Below are positions 44,712 through 57,049 of a stretch of DNA of 64,000 bases, in pieces. A program made the translations under genes and the position numbers. Under the pieces are notes generated by a model that ran no database searches, was not told the DNA's origin, and worked only from the letters and a program-made list of their open reading frames with translations. Every line of letters begins with the position of its first letter. Positions within the stretch are counted from its first letter, which is position 1. The stretch is from Mytilinidion resinicola. Taxonomy: Eukaryota > Ascomycota > Dothideomycetes > Mytilinidiales > Mytilinidiaceae. The DNA lies in contig NW_022985441.1 in assembly GCF_010093595.1 (NCBI RefSeq), positions 918,648 through 982,647 of the forward strand. The letters run 5' to 3'.

Positions 44712-46797
44712 ATGGACGTCGGAGAGCACAAGCACAACTCCTCGCCCCAGGTGGGCGTGGTGCCCAACACCGACCCGGCGCTGGATGTGTCCCACGAGCA
44801 CGCCCACCAGCACCTGCACCACTCAGCGTTTGCAGAGAAGGGCCGCACCGACGAGATCGTCTACTCCAAGGGCACTACCCAAGAGCCGCAGACGGTGCCT
44901 GATGCGGACCCCAACGACGACTACCTGCGTCGTCGCCATCATGTCGCACCGGAGAAGGGCCATCATCCGGGTCAGGAGAAGGACATCGAAGCAGGCAATG
45001 TCGAGGATGTCGAGGACAAGAACAGCTTGAGCCCCCGCGTTACCGAGGACCCCCAGAACCACCGCTTCGCGAAATTCTACTCGCAATGGAAGATCGTCTT
45101 CCACGTGTTCCTGGGCATGCTGTTTACCGGGTGAGTGAATTTGAATACGCTTCTTCTGAGTCGCAGTGTGTGGTCCAGGCTGACGTCGGCGCAGATGGTG
45201 GATTGCAAGCTTAATCCTCCATCGTCACAACAAGAACTGGATCATCCCATTCCTCCTGTGGCTGGCCATCATGCTGCGACTGGTTTTCTTCTACGTGCCC
45301 ATCACCATTGTGACAAAGCCAATGCACTTCGTGTGGAATAACACCATGGCCCGACTTGTCTCCTTCATCCCGGAGCGAATGAGGATACCCGGTGGCGCCC
45401 TTGGGACCATTGCTGTCATCATTGTCGGCTCGTTCGCTAGCAAAGAGTCTGAGGACAACACCCGTGCCAATCGTGCTGTCAGCTTGTTTGGCCTCGTCGT
45501 GTTCCTCTTCCTCTTCTGGGCTACCTCCAGGAACAGGAGCAAGATTGTGTGGCACACCGTCATCGTCGGCATGCTCGTGCAGTTCATCATTGCGCTGTTT
45601 GTCCTGCGAACCAAGGCTGGTTACGACATCTTCACATTCGTTGCCACCCTGGCTCGCGAGCTCCTCGGTTTCGCTGAAGATGGTGTGGTATTCTTGACGG
45701 ACGCAACGGTGCCTAAACTAGGCTGGTTCTTCACTGGTGTCGTTCCGGCCATCATTTTCTTCGTATCCTTCGTCCAGCTGCTGTACTACTGGGGTGTGCT
45801 CCAATGGTTCATTGGCAAGTTCGCCGTCTTCTTCTTCTGGAGCATGCGCGTGTCTGGTGCCGAGGCTGTTGTCGCGTCTGCCTCTCCTTTCATCGGACAG
45901 GGAGAATCCGCTATGCTCATCAAGCCGTTCGTTGCACATCTCACCCAGGCAGAGCTGCACCAGGTCATGGCTTCTGGGTTCGCCACCATCTCCGGAAGTG
46001 TGCTGGTCGCATATATGTGAGTCTTCTAAAGTTGAGGTTAGTAATTCGGTAACTGATTCGGTTTCAGTGGTCTCGGTATCAATCCCCAGGCTATTATCTC
46101 GTCTTGCGTGATGAGTATCCCCGCCTCCCTCGCCATCAGCAAGCTCAGGTATCCGGAAGAGGAAGAAACCCTCACCGCCGGCCGCGTCGTCATTCCGGAT
46201 GACGACGAGCACCGTGCTGCCAACTCTCTCCATGCGTTCGCCAACGGTGCGTGGTTGGGATTGAAGATTGGCGGCATGATTGTCGCCACCCTCCTGTGCA
46301 TCATTGCCCTCCTCCATCTCGTCGACGGCCTCCTCACCTGGTGGGGCCGCTACATCAACCTCGACGGCGAGTACGATCTGACTTTGGAACTCATCCTCGG
46401 CTACGTCTGCTACCCGATCGCCTTCTTGCTCGGTGTGTCCCGAGAACGCAAGGATCTCCTCCTTGTCGGCCGTCTGATCGGCATCAAGGTCATCGCCAAC
46501 GAGTTCGTCGCCTTCAACAGCCTGCAGAACGACGTGGCCTACGCCACGCTCTCCTCGCGCTCTCGCCTCATCGCTACGTACGCGGTCTGCGGGTTCGGCA
46601 ACATCGGCTCGCTCGGCACGCAGATCGGTGTGCTCTCCCAGATCTCCCCCGGCAGGAGTGGTGATGTGTCGAGGCTCGCTGTCAGTGCGTTGATTACCGG
46701 TGTCATATCGACCTTGTCGAGCGCGAGCATTGCTGGGCTGCTTGTTACGGACCAGGCTGCGTTCACCAGTGTTCCTAAGAATGAGACGATGACATAG
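44712..46797 (+). CDS. Concentrative nucleoside transporter (CNT/SLC28 family)
   Basis: Exons 44712-45130, 45195-46016 and 46068-46797 join to 656 residues. A His-rich, hydrophilic ~125-residue N-terminal tail (HEHAHQHLHH) precedes the membrane domain. Family motifs are PFIGQGESAMLIKPF and NEFVAFNSL, the two halves of the nucleoside/cation site, plus YAVCGFGNIGSLGTQIG near the end. CNTs import uridine, adenosine or related nucleosides using a proton or sodium gradient at the plasma membrane. Introns are 64 and 51 nt with GTGAGT donors. Next gene downstream is a urea permease, an end-product importer of the same nitrogen salvage logic. Confidence 0.93.
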
Positions 46798-49700
46798 TTA
46801 TGCGATATCCGAATGATTGAGGAGGCATTTAAAATCCAGATTTAGCGGGTTCTGTAACACATGAGTTAGACTTCATTTACGCTTCTTGTTGTTGCTTGTG
46901 GTGATATACTTACTTGTGCGTACTAAGCGCTTGGCTGCGAGTTGAGTTCCAGGCACTCCGCGCGTGTTCTCCGCGCGTGTTCTCAGCGCGCACGACAACG
47001 AGGCAAATGCGATCACGGACGATGCAGAACGACAGAAGAGCGAGCAGGCGAGCTCTCTGGGTGTCCAGTTGTCTTTATTCGCGCAGGAGAGCAGCACGCG
47101 ATTGTCTGTGCATCTCGCGCGTCCGCCACCCTCGCTCACGTCTCCTAATCGGGGTATCTGTAACGTAAGATCTTGGCTCTCTCGCTCTCGTCTCCTATTT
47201 TCAAGGCGTCGAGCTGGAGAATGAGGGATTGTGTCCGTTGGTATTAGAGTTGGTGGCTCTGGGTATTGGTCGGCCAGTAGCTACTGTGTCTCGTCACAGA
47301 TGTCCGCACACTTTTCTACCACCGCTTGTGGTGCCTCATGGTATTTTCTGAACTTCGGTTTAGACGAAAGCCACACCTTTTGGGCGACCAGTAAACTCGT
47401 GAGGCCACCCCACGCAGGGACAGAGGAGTGTGCACAGATTGTAAATGCGATTTACTGACCCGGATCTCTGACGATACCGTGAGGCGCCACAAGCGGCGGC
47501 AGAAAGGTGTGCGGATATCTATGACCACGCACTGTATGCAGCTGTCGCGTGTCACCACGGGGGACTTGTGGTCGTGTTTTCCCCGAGAGTTTCAGAGCTT
47601 TGGGCTGCAGCGCGTTAGGATGCCTGTAGTAGCGCGGTTATGGTAGCTTGGTTATAGTAGCCTGAGAAGGGTTCTCGGGCGCTGTATTGGTTGGTGTTTG
47701 TGAGTTCAGCTGGGTTGAGTTTGGATGTTAGTTTTGAGGACGGGTGGATCGGATGATGCAACAGGTGGATGTGGGATAAGGGTGGATTAGGTGACGCGAT
47801 GACTCGGAGATGGGCCTGGCGGTTCATTCCTTTTGTGAATATCTCTGTCTTTGTATCTTGTACCTACGAGTCAAAACGAGGTCGGGGGTTTGCTGGCTTC
47901 CAGGGTGATGTGGGGAATGGAATGGCGGTGACTCGTTCCTGCTACATAGGGGGTTTCTGCTGTATATGTAAGCTCTGAGTGTGAAAATGGGGTTACGTTC
48001 AAACTGTTCGAAGAAGTGGAGAGGTTGAGGGTGTGCTGTGGTGACTTTCGTGATTACATGAAGTCGAAGTTTGTTTGTTTGAGGGATTTCTTGGGGCCTT
48101 GTAATGTCGACCAGCCAATCGAAGGGGCACAATATGACTATTTCCCGCTTCTTGAATCTCGGCTCCACTCTACGGGCGCTGTGAGACTTCGATCTGTGTG
48201 CATTTGGCGGTGTCGGGCGGTCCCAGCTGACGAGCATCGGAAGGGAGCGAGTCGGCGGAACCATCTGGAGCATTCTGACGAATCAGAGAGGCGGGTTTCA
48301 AACGTCGAGGGCCCGAGCGCAAAGCTTCCGCTCCACCGTTCTGCTCCAAGCCCAGGTTGTGGCTCTTCACAGGGCGTTCAAGGGCTCGAGCTATACAAAC
48401 TAATGCCGCCAGTAATCGAGCTATGGGCGTGTAAGTCCTCTTTGAGAAATCTTTGACGAACATGGTCCCCCACATCAATGACTTGCATCGTCTTAGTAGC
48501 ATATACGGAGGGAGACAATGCAGTTGACACCCACGTCTACTCAAGCGTTACAGGTCGGAGCTGTGGGGGTGGGGCTGTCAATGCCTGTACTGCTTCGACA
48601 ATGTGAGTGAAAGAGTTTTCAGTCAGTCAGTTTCTTCTCGATGTAACCGACGATATCGGAGCAGACCCTGCCAGCTCTATGCTCCCTCCATACCGTTGAG
48701 CACGCTACGGAGTCGAGTGGTGTACATCAGCCGGGTCCAAGGCCGAGTCCACCAGCCAGCCTCGAATTGCTTCTGTGGCTGCTTCTGCAATGAGATTGGC
48801 GACCCACCGTACAGCCAGTCATCTGCGAACTGTGCTGAGATTGAGATAAGATTTGTGGCTCTGGACCTTCAGCTTGCTGGAACACCAGGATAGCCCAAGC
48901 ACCTGCTGGCAGCAATCAGCCCTCACCAAGAGGCGTTGACGCGATGGTGTCGTTCCCAAGCTAAGTTAAGATGTTGGAGAAGGCTGCAGGGCAGCAGGTG
49001 CCCAGTCCAGAGCGGGCTGGCGCTATCTCTGCAGTCGTCGACAAGCAAATGGCAGCGAAAAAATTCGCGAAAAGATCCCCCACAAGGCTGCGAGGTTGAC
49101 AGCATTTGATGTGGCCGCCGAGTGGTTTGCAAGATATGATAAGCTGCATATGGCCAATCACGACGCGCGCAATCAGCTCAAGCGAGGGCACTCGGGCCTC
49201 CCCCTACGGCCCGCCAGAGCTTGATGGGACGACTGCAGTTCTCTGCTCCAACCTCATCGCGCCTCGCTTCAGAAGAAGCAGCAAAAGCAAGCTGAGATTC
49301 CCACGCCGTGCTGGCATTGCCGCCCTCACCACGCGAGCCGACCAGGGCTGGACCGCATTGGCAGGGCTGTCACGGGCCGGCCGCTGGCCGCGGTGCAGCT
49401 CGCAGGGCGCCGAAGGCTTCAATTTTCTCCAGATTTTCCGAGGCAGCGGCCCCAGCGCGGCCCCATCGCGGCCCCATTCGACTGTTTGCAGCGCGGCGAT
49501 CATGATTCTGGTGCGGTGTCTCGTGACTGGTGCCCGCGTCCATTGGCCCACAAGTGAGGTTTTCCGTTTAGTCACTCTTTGCGCCTTATCAACCCTCCTC
49601 GTCAAGCATCCCCGTCCAGCCCCCCTTATCAAGCCGATTTACGTGCAGCTTGCTTCAACCAGCCAGAATCCGCGGATGCACTCGCCAGCACCCATGGCTG

Positions 49701-49947
49701 AAAGCTCCACGCCACGGGAGGCCCAGCCGCCTTTGTGCCCGCTTTGCCGATTAACGCTCCTCGAATATCACAGCTCCATCACAGAGACACCTCTAGCTTT
49801 TCTCTTCTAGCGGCGCTCTAGCCCGGGGACCTTTGCTCAGCGCCCATATTTATATTGAAGCCTGCTGCACCACCTCGAAGTCTGTGTGCGGAGTACTTCC
49901 TGGGAGCTGCAACCTTCATCCCAAAGCTTAACCAGATCATCACAGCT
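46798..49947. other. 3.1-kb intergenic region upstream of the urea permease
   Basis: No supported gene. The longest frame (49106-49810) is rich in Ser, Arg and Pro without any domain and overlaps the GATA sites. A 13-nt unit CCGCGCGTGTTCT is repeated twice in tandem near 46959-46984. Confidence 0.5.
49585..49630. promoter_or_regulatory. Two CTTATC (GATAAG) sites upstream of dur3
   Basis: CTTATCAA occurs at 49585 and again at 49625, exactly 40 bp apart, about 320-360 bp before the start codon. A further GATAAG lies at 49138-49143. Paired GATA sites are the classical arrangement for AreA/NIT2 activation of nitrogen permeases. Confidence 0.5.
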
Positions 49948-52330
49948 ATGTCCTTCCAACCTCCTCTCGGACAGGGCGCCGGCTATGGCGTCGTCATCGG
50001 CTTGGGCTTTGCCTTTGCGTGCGTGCCCTCCTTGAGCTCGCCAAATATATTTCACGCTGACGTTGAATAGCTTCGGTATGATTGTTACCACTTTTGTGCT
50101 AAAGAGGTATGTGGTATCTCTACAAAAGCTCCGCGTGGTTGCATATAGCAGCTACAATCAACCTGCATGGGATCCGTGTCTTCAGCCTCGACTGAGTTTG
50201 TAGTCACTTGTGCATTGTCGGATTCTACCTTCAGACCTTAAAAGTGTTGGGTTTGTGGTTGTGGTTGAAACCCCCACGTCGACCTTTAGTCCCATGTCGT
50301 TTAGCATCTACCGAACCGTTACTGACATCATATAGGTACAACAATGAACTCCAGACCTCTGAGATGTTCAGTACAGCAGGCCGGACTGTCAAATCTGGTC
50401 TTGTTGCTTCCGCCGTCGTGTCTTCCTGGACATGGGCTGCAACATTACTTCAATCCTCTGGTGTCGCGTATCGCTATGGTGTTTCCGGTCCTTTTTGGTA
50501 CGCTTCGGGTGCCACAGTGCAAATCATTCTCTTCGCTACTATCGCCATTGAGCTCAAGCGCCGAGCTCCCAACGCTCATACATTCCTCGAGGTCATTCGG
50601 GCACGTTATGGCGGCGTCACTCACATTGTCTTCATGGTTTTCGGCATCTTCACCAACATCCTGGTCACTTCCATGCTGCTGACCGGTGGTTCTGCCGTCG
50701 TGACATCGGTAAGGCTACAATCGGTCAGCCGTAATCAGTACTCAATACTAATGACTTGTAGCTTACCGGAGTGCCAACCGCAGCTGCTTGCTTCCTCCTT
50801 CCCATTGGTGTCGTTTTGTACACCATGTTCGGTGGAATCAAGGCCACCTTCCTTACTGATTATGCCCACACCGTCGTCATTCTCGTCATTCTCCTCACCT
50901 TTGCGTTCACGGCCTACGCAACTAATGACCAACTGGGCAGTCCAAGCAAAGTCTACGAGCTCGTGGTCGCGGCCGGTAAGGCTCACCCGGTCTCTGGAAA
51001 CAAAGATGGCAGCTACATGACTATGCGCTCGAAGGAGGGAGCTATCTTCTTCGTCATCAACATTGTTGGCAACTTCGGAACCGTCTTCTGCGACAACGGC
51101 TACTACAACAAGGCCATTGCTGCCAGCCCAGTTGATGCCCTTCCAGGTTATATCATGGGCGGCTTGTCTTGGTTCGCCATTCCCTGGCTCGCAGCAACCA
51201 CTATGGGCCTTGCTGCACTCGCTCTTGAGGGTCACCCGGGTTTCCCCTACGCTGGCCGTATGCTCGATTCCGACGTCTCAGCTGGATTGGTCCTTCCCAC
51301 CGCTGCTGTCGCTATGATGGGTAAGGGTGGTGCTGTAGCCACTCTGCTTCTTGTTTTCATGGCTGTTACATCTGCCATGTCTGCCGAGCTGATCGCAGTC
51401 TCCTCTATCTGGACCTACGATTTCTACCAGACCTACATCAACCCCAAGGCGACTGGAAAGCAGCTCATCTACATGTCCCACAGCATGGTTATTGCCTTTG
51501 CCATTGCCATGGCTGCTTGGTCTACTGGACTGCACTACATCGGAATTTCCATGGGATACCTCTACCTGTTGATGGGTGTCATCATCTCTTCTGCGGTGCT
51601 TCCAGCCACGCTTACTCTTATGTGGAGCGGTCAGAACTGGGCCGCCGCTACCTTTTCTCCTATTCTTGGATTCGCCTGTGCCCTCATCGCGTGGTTGGTC
51701 ACTGCTAAGAAGCAGGGTGGTCAGCTCAACGTTGCGACTACTGGTGCCAACAACCCCATGTTGGCCGGCAACGTCGTCGCGCTTCTTTCTCCCCTGATCT
51801 TCGTCCCCGTTCTCACCTTCGCGGCTGGTGGTCTCCAGCATTATGATTGGCTCTCAATGAAAGCTATCCGCAAGGGCGACGACCACGATCTTGCGGCCGA
51901 GGCGAACATTGACTTGGAGCAGCTTCCCGGAGAACGCAGCAACTCGGTAGTCGAAGAAGAGGCAGAGCAAAGCAAGCTTCTCAAGGCCTCTAAGATCGCC
52001 CGCTATTTGACGGTATTCATGACGCTTGCGTTCCTAGTAGTCTGGCCCATGCCAATGTACGGCAGCGGTTACGTCTTCTCTAAGAAATTTTTCACTGGCT
52101 GGGTCGTTGTCGGCATCCTCTGGATGTTCTGCTCCGCCTTCTGCGTCGGCCTGTACCCGCTATGGGAGGGCCGCAAGACCAGCGGGCACACCTTCAAGAG
52201 CATCTTTTTGGATATCACCGGCAAGAAGAAGTTTGGAAAGAACGTTGTCCATGGCGAGGCTGCTATGGTCGAAGATTCGGGCCCTGGAACGCCGACTGAG
52301 AAGGTCGCGGAACTTCCGGGCAAGCAGTAG
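49948..52330 (+). CDS. dur3: Urea active transporter, Dur3 type (SSS family)
   Basis: Exons 49948-50018, 50071-50106, 50336-50708 and 50762-52330 join to 682 residues. Dur3 permeases import urea (and polyamines) at the plasma membrane by proton symport. Marks are [15 protein letters not shown] at helix 1, [40 protein letters not shown] in short conserved blocks, [36 protein letters not shown] and [25 protein letters not shown]. About 15 helices are expected. Intron 2 is unusually long (50107-50335, 229 nt) compared with 52 and 53 nt for the others. The C-terminal tail is hydrophilic. Confidence 0.94.
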
Positions 52331-52921
52331 AGTTTCCTCCATTCTGTCGTTTGATCGGATAAGCCGCGCCTGCGTTGTCCATCTGGGAATGTGTGGCTGT
52401 GAGATGCTTTGATCATTTACTGTTATGATACCTATGTACCGTTCGTTACGTATGCAAAGAATGATTTACAGATACCTCTTATAATGCCAGTGACGGGTTT
52501 GAAGTCTAAGTAGCTGGCAGGGTGCTTTAATGTTCAGAGGGGAAGCCTCAATGTCTCTTTAGTTCGTTGGGTCCGGCCCGGAACGCACGTGCAAAAGCTT
52601 TGACCCAGTGACGTCGGTCGTTTACTCAACTTCACGCTAAGTTTAGCAGACGTGCTATTCTTCCTCGCATATCCGGGAGCCGTGGATCCCCTTTGTATGA
52701 TTCCAAGAAGCACGATATTGCGTTCCCTTTCCTGTGTCTATATATGTCGTCCTAAACTGTTCTTATGTCCCTCCCAAAACTTTCCAGCCTGTTAAACAGC
52801 TACAATGATATTGTTCTCGCATCAATAGAATAACAGCATTTCTGCTGCAAACAGTAGATTCCTTCAAGACGATTTTTTCTTTTCGCATTAGCTGTTGCAA
52901 CTCGGATATTTCCTATTCAAA
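52331..52921. other. Intergenic spacer
   Basis: 3' flank of dur3 and promoter of the following hydrolase. Nothing else seen. Confidence 0.5.
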
Positions 52922-55124
52922 ATGTCAATTCCCGACCGTATCACCGGGAAAAAGAGTCATGAATCTCAACATCAGCCCCGCAGCATCCCAAATGCGAAAA
53001 AGCCGAAATCTCGCCCGCCACAGAGCTTCCGAGATAAAGCTGGATTTCTCCAAAGCAGCTTGCCGAAGTACTCGGGACCGTATAGTGTATGGATCCTATT
53101 CGATGCTAGTACTGGGGGGATGCAGAAGCGAAACTAACTTATCTAGGTCGGTATAATGGAACTCGAGATCCCAGCACGACATCCCCAGACCTTCTCCCAC
53201 ATAAAACGCCACGGCCACCACATCCTGAGGCTGGAAACCGTTCTAATCACCATATACTATCCCTCCGCCTTCGGATCCGGCGCCGGCAAAGACCCCTCCG
53301 GCAACCGCAAATGGTCGCGGCAGACCTGGCTTCCACGGCCTCGGATTAGGACCGCACAGGGCTACGGCAAGTTCGCAAGCGTGGGGGACATCGCCGTGCC
53401 TTTCTTCGCTGCTACGACTATGTTTACGAAGATACCCGCGTTCAGGAATTCGAGACCTGCGACGCACTGGCCGCCGCCTGATAACTTCCGCAGCAGGCAT
53501 GGTCCCGAGAAGGTCAAAAATAGAGAGGGCCCTCCGCCAGAGGGGAAAGGGGATGAGCCAACTTTCCCTCTTATGTTCTTTAGTCATGGGCTGGGGGGAA
53601 CGAGGACGATGTATTCGAGCTTGTGTGGTGAAGTACTACGAAACTTCTCTCTATGAAAGCTTTCGTGGATCTAACGATGTACAGTTTGCAAGTTATGGGT
53701 TTGTGGTGTGCGCTGTAGAACACCGGGACGGATCGGGTCCAAGGACCTTCGTAAATCATGCAAAAGAGGGAAAGGGGAGTCTCGATGATTTGGAGCAGAA
53801 TGGGCATATCGATCATTGCGAGAGGCAGAGGAAGAAGGGGTATGACAAAGTCGTGAGTTCTCCATGATATTCCCTGATTTTTGAAACGCCACTGACCATG
53901 TTCAGGATTATATCTTCCCTAAGGGTACGATAGCGAACAGATCGCACCTACTCCAGATACTTGTTTCAGCGATGTTGCTAACACCTCATAGGCAATAGAT
54001 GGGACACCTCGCCCTTAAATGAGAAAGGGCCTGATAAGGAACTCCGCGACGCGCAGACCCAGCTTCGTCTTGCCGAACTCGAAGAAGCATACCACATCCT
54101 GTGCCAGATCCGCAACGGCAAGGGCGAAGACGTAGCCCGCAAAAATCTCCGCCGAAAGGGCTACGTTGGGTCCAGCTCTCGAGGTCTCGAAGGCGTCGAC
54201 TGGGATGCATGGAAAGGCCGCTTCCACACCGAACGTTGCACCGTAGCAGGGCACTCCTTCGGCGCTGCCACAACCATCGAAGTGCTCCGCCACGCGGATA
54301 GATTCAAGCACGTAGAACAGGGAATAATCTACGACATATGGGGGTACCACATCCCCCTACTACCCCTCACTCCTTTCCTCCTCCCAGCCTGCCATCTCTA
54401 ATACATCATTCACCCCAGAGCTGCCATCAACCCGCCCGAAGAGGACCCCTGCCACCGTATCCACACCCCTCTACTCGGCATCAACAGTGAGGCCTTCATG
54501 TACTGGCCCTCCAACTTCTCCGCCGTCTCCTCCCTCATCAAGGAGTCCCGCGACCATGGCTCCCCAGCCTGGCTCACCACGGTCCGCGGCACCGTGCACG
54601 TCTCGCAGTCCGACTTCTCCATCCTCTACCCCGCCACCTGCTCCATGTTGCTCAAAGCGACGGCGAACCCGAAGCGCGCGCTCGATCTCAACATCTCCGC
54701 GAGCTTGGAGTTCCTGAAAGCGGTGATGGGTGAGCAGGGGGGCGGGAAGGCGATTCTAGAGAGGTGCATGCTAGATGAGGGACTGCTTAGGACGGAGGTG
54801 ACGGAGGAGCTGCCAGAGGAGAGGAGGCCGGATGATAAGTGGGTTGCGGCGCGCTTGAAGATTCCGCATGAGTTTCGGACAAGGCTGGGGGCGAAGTTTG
54901 TGAGGAAGGAGAGGAGGAGGAGAGGGAAGGGGAGCGGGGAAGTGGGGGATGAGATTTGGATGCATGTGAGGACGGAGAAGGAAGAGTTTGAGAAGTGGAG
55001 GGAACAGAGCAGACATGAGCAGGGTTTGGTCAAGACGGGACTGGGTGGGGATTCGGAGGAGGACGTGGAGCAGGGAACGGTTGGGGTTGAGGATACTAGG
55101 AAGAGTGGTGTAGAGAAGCTTTGA
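52922..55124 (+). CDS. PAF-acetylhydrolase-like phospholipase A2 (group VII/VIIB type)
   Basis: Exons 52922-53086, 53147-53632, 53685-53852, 53906-53924, 53992-54343 and 54419-55124 join to 631 residues. Exon 4 is a 19-nt microexon. Family blocks are LPKYSGPYSVG, DIKRHG-like HIKRHGHHILRLETVLITIYYPS, FPLMFFSHGLGGTRTMYS, the nucleophile elbow TVAGHSFGAAT (Ser in GHSFG), and HVSQSDFSILYP, where the catalytic His is expected. It hydrolyses short acyl chains at sn-2 of phospholipids in mammals; the fungal substrate is unknown. No signal peptide, so cytosolic. The C-terminus has a Lys/Arg stretch and an acidic tail beyond the hydrolase fold. Confidence 0.87.
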
Positions 55125-55613
55125 AGGGATTGGATTTGTAGCGTGACTGTATGAGGAGCGAGTAATAGCAAGGAGCTCTGGACACGAAAGGTCACAGAAT
55201 GAAGACAGTATAAGCGGCTAGGAGTAGAGAATGCAACCCGCAAGCTTACACATCTAACGATACATTCGACAGGCATTATATGTACAATCCCCTTCTAATT
55301 GGCCATCCGCTGCGTACTCACTAGCGCCTTGCTGGAGCTTGTATTAGTGTCTATCACGTGATTGGTACAATTAAAGACGTCACTTCACTGAATGTAGCTA
55401 AGTGTTGCATTTTAGCCTATCAGTCGCTAGTCTATGATGCTTTCAGACAGTGTACATTATATACATAGCAATTGTATCTCATAATCCCACATAAACCTCG
55501 TTATACACACGCAACCTCGCACTAGACAGTCTATTTCCTCTCATACCATCTCTACGGCCTCATCAGAAATCCCCCCCAACGTAGACATACAATCCGCTCT
55601 ATCCTTCCCCACT
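55125..55613. other. Intergenic spacer
   Basis: No coding frame or repeat recognised. Confidence 0.5.
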
Positions 55614-55898
55614 ATGCCCTCAAACGACCAACCACACTCCAAAACAGTCCGCGGCACGCTCTCAAACCCAAAGACCCAAGAAGCCATCAAGGACGCAAAG
55701 GCGAATCCAGACTCCGACGCGAACCGCACCTCTCTTGGTGACCTAGGTAGTCTGAAAGTCGAGTCTAGCGACTCGGAACCTGTGCCTGATCGCACGTCGC
55801 AGGACGGTGGGACGGTTGGCAGCGAGGGGAAAGACGGAGCTAGGGAAATAAGTGAGGACAGGACGCATGCGCAGAGTGTGAGAGGGAGTAAATTATAG
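55614..55898 (+). CDS. Small hydrophilic protein of unknown function
   Basis: A 94-residue intronless frame starting at ATG 55614. It is rich in Ser, Asp, Lys and Gly, has no signal or membrane segment, and looks disordered. The N-terminal stretch (KTVRGTLSNPKTQEAIKDAK, then ANPDSDAN) has a natural composition for a short stress- or histone-like disordered protein, but I recognise no family. The opposite strand also has an 84-residue frame here, so coding status is uncertain. Confidence 0.4.
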   Translation: MPSNDQPHSKTVRGTLSNPKTQEAIKDAKANPDSDANRTSLGDLGSLKVESSDSEPVPDRTSQDGGTVGSEGKDGAREISEDRTHAQSVRGSKL

Positions 55899-56146
55899 AA
55901 GGCCTAATTGATAGAGAGGATGGATGGGCCCTCTCATTGAGACTAGAGGATGAAAAGGAAGACGGTGTGGTCGCATCAGAGAACATAGAGCTAGTGCAAG
56001 TTTTGAGATGTTCAAGATCAATATATACTTACAACGAATGCCATATGGCGTGTAATCCGAACCGCCTATCCGTGCCTACGTCTCTTCTTTTGATGACTTC
56101 TATATAGAGATGACTGAATCTGATAGTTCCTACCAACCCTACTCAC

Positions 56147-57049
56147 CTACTCCTCGAACTTCCCCCCTTTGCTAACATCCGGATAGACATCAAACCGCCT
56201 CTGATCCCTCAGCGGGATCCCACTCCTCACCTCCTCCACCCTCTCCCCCTTCAGTTCCGCATACACAATCCCCTCCTTCTCATCCAACTGCTCCAGCACC
56301 GCCGCATTCGGATCCACCACCATACTATGCCCCCACGCATTATACTCCGCGCTCATATCCCTCGCCGGGCTGCACAGCCCCACATACACCTGATTATCCG
56401 TCGCCCTCGCCCTCGCCAACAACTCCCAATGCAGCGCGCCCGTCGTCAAATTAAACGCGCCAGGATACAGCAGCAGAAACGCGCCCTTGCGCGCCGCAAT
56501 CGTCGCCAGCTCCGGGAAGCGGACATCGTAGCAGATCGCAACCGCAACCTTGCCGTATTCCGGCAGGTCGACGACCGTGATCTTGTTCCCGGGGCTCAGC
56601 ACCTCGCTCTCCTTGAACTTGATCTTGCCCGGGATGTCGATGTCGAAGAGGTGCACCTTGCGATGCGTCGCCAGCAGCTCGCCCTGTGGCGAGAACGTCA
56701 GGCTGGTGTTGTACAGGCTCTTTCCGCTGTTGTCGCTGGGCGGCCCGCGCTCCGGGATGCTGCCGCCGACGAGGTACACGCCGCCCTCTTTCGCCATGGC
56801 GCTCAGCGCGTGGAAGGAGGGCGATTGCGCCTCCGAGGGCGGCGACGGGAGCAGGGTCTCCGAGTACTGCGCGAAGTACTTCGTGCCGTAGGGCGAGTTG
56901 AAGCATTCGGGGAGGACGACGAGGTGTGCGCCGGCGCGGGCGGCTTCGAGGACTTTAGTGCGCGCGTGCGCGAGGTTGTGCGCTTTGTCGGCTGTCGAAG
57001 CCAATTGGATGAGCGCGAGCTTGAGAGGTTGCTTGAGGAGCTTCGCCAT
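56147..57049 (-). CDS. Nit2-type omega-amidase / carbon-nitrogen hydrolase
   Basis: Single-exon 300-residue nitrilase-superfamily enzyme. The catalytic triad is visible as Glu48 (LPECFNSPYG), Lys131 (HRKVHLFDID) and Cys173 (ICYDVRFPE). The FNSPYGTKYF and FDIDIPGKIKFKES blocks place it in the Nit2 branch, which hydrolyses alpha-ketoglutaramate or alpha-ketosuccinamate in glutamine/asparagine transamination repair; the Nit1/Nit3 branch (deaminated glutathione amidase) is the alternative. Cytosolic or mitochondrial location cannot be read; no presequence is evident. Confidence 0.9.
   Translation of the reverse strand: MAKLLKQPLKLALIQLASTADKAHNLAHARTKVLEAARAGAHLVVLPECFNSPYGTKYFAQYSETLLPSPPSEAQSPSFHALSAMAKEGGVYLVGGSIPERGPPSDNSGKSLYNTSLTFSPQGELLATHRKVHLFDIDIPGKIKFKESEVLSPGNKITVVDLPEYGKVAVAICYDVRFPELATIAARKGAFLLLYPGAFNLTTGALHWELLARARATDNQVYVGLCSPARDMSAEYNAWGHSMVVDPNAAVLEQLDEKEGIVYAELKGERVEEVRSGIPLRDQRRFDVYPDVSKGGKFEE

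Noticed and set aside
49106..49810. 234-residue plus-strand frame upstream of dur3
   Set aside because: No domain, Ser/Arg/Pro-rich, and overlaps likely promoter GATA sites.
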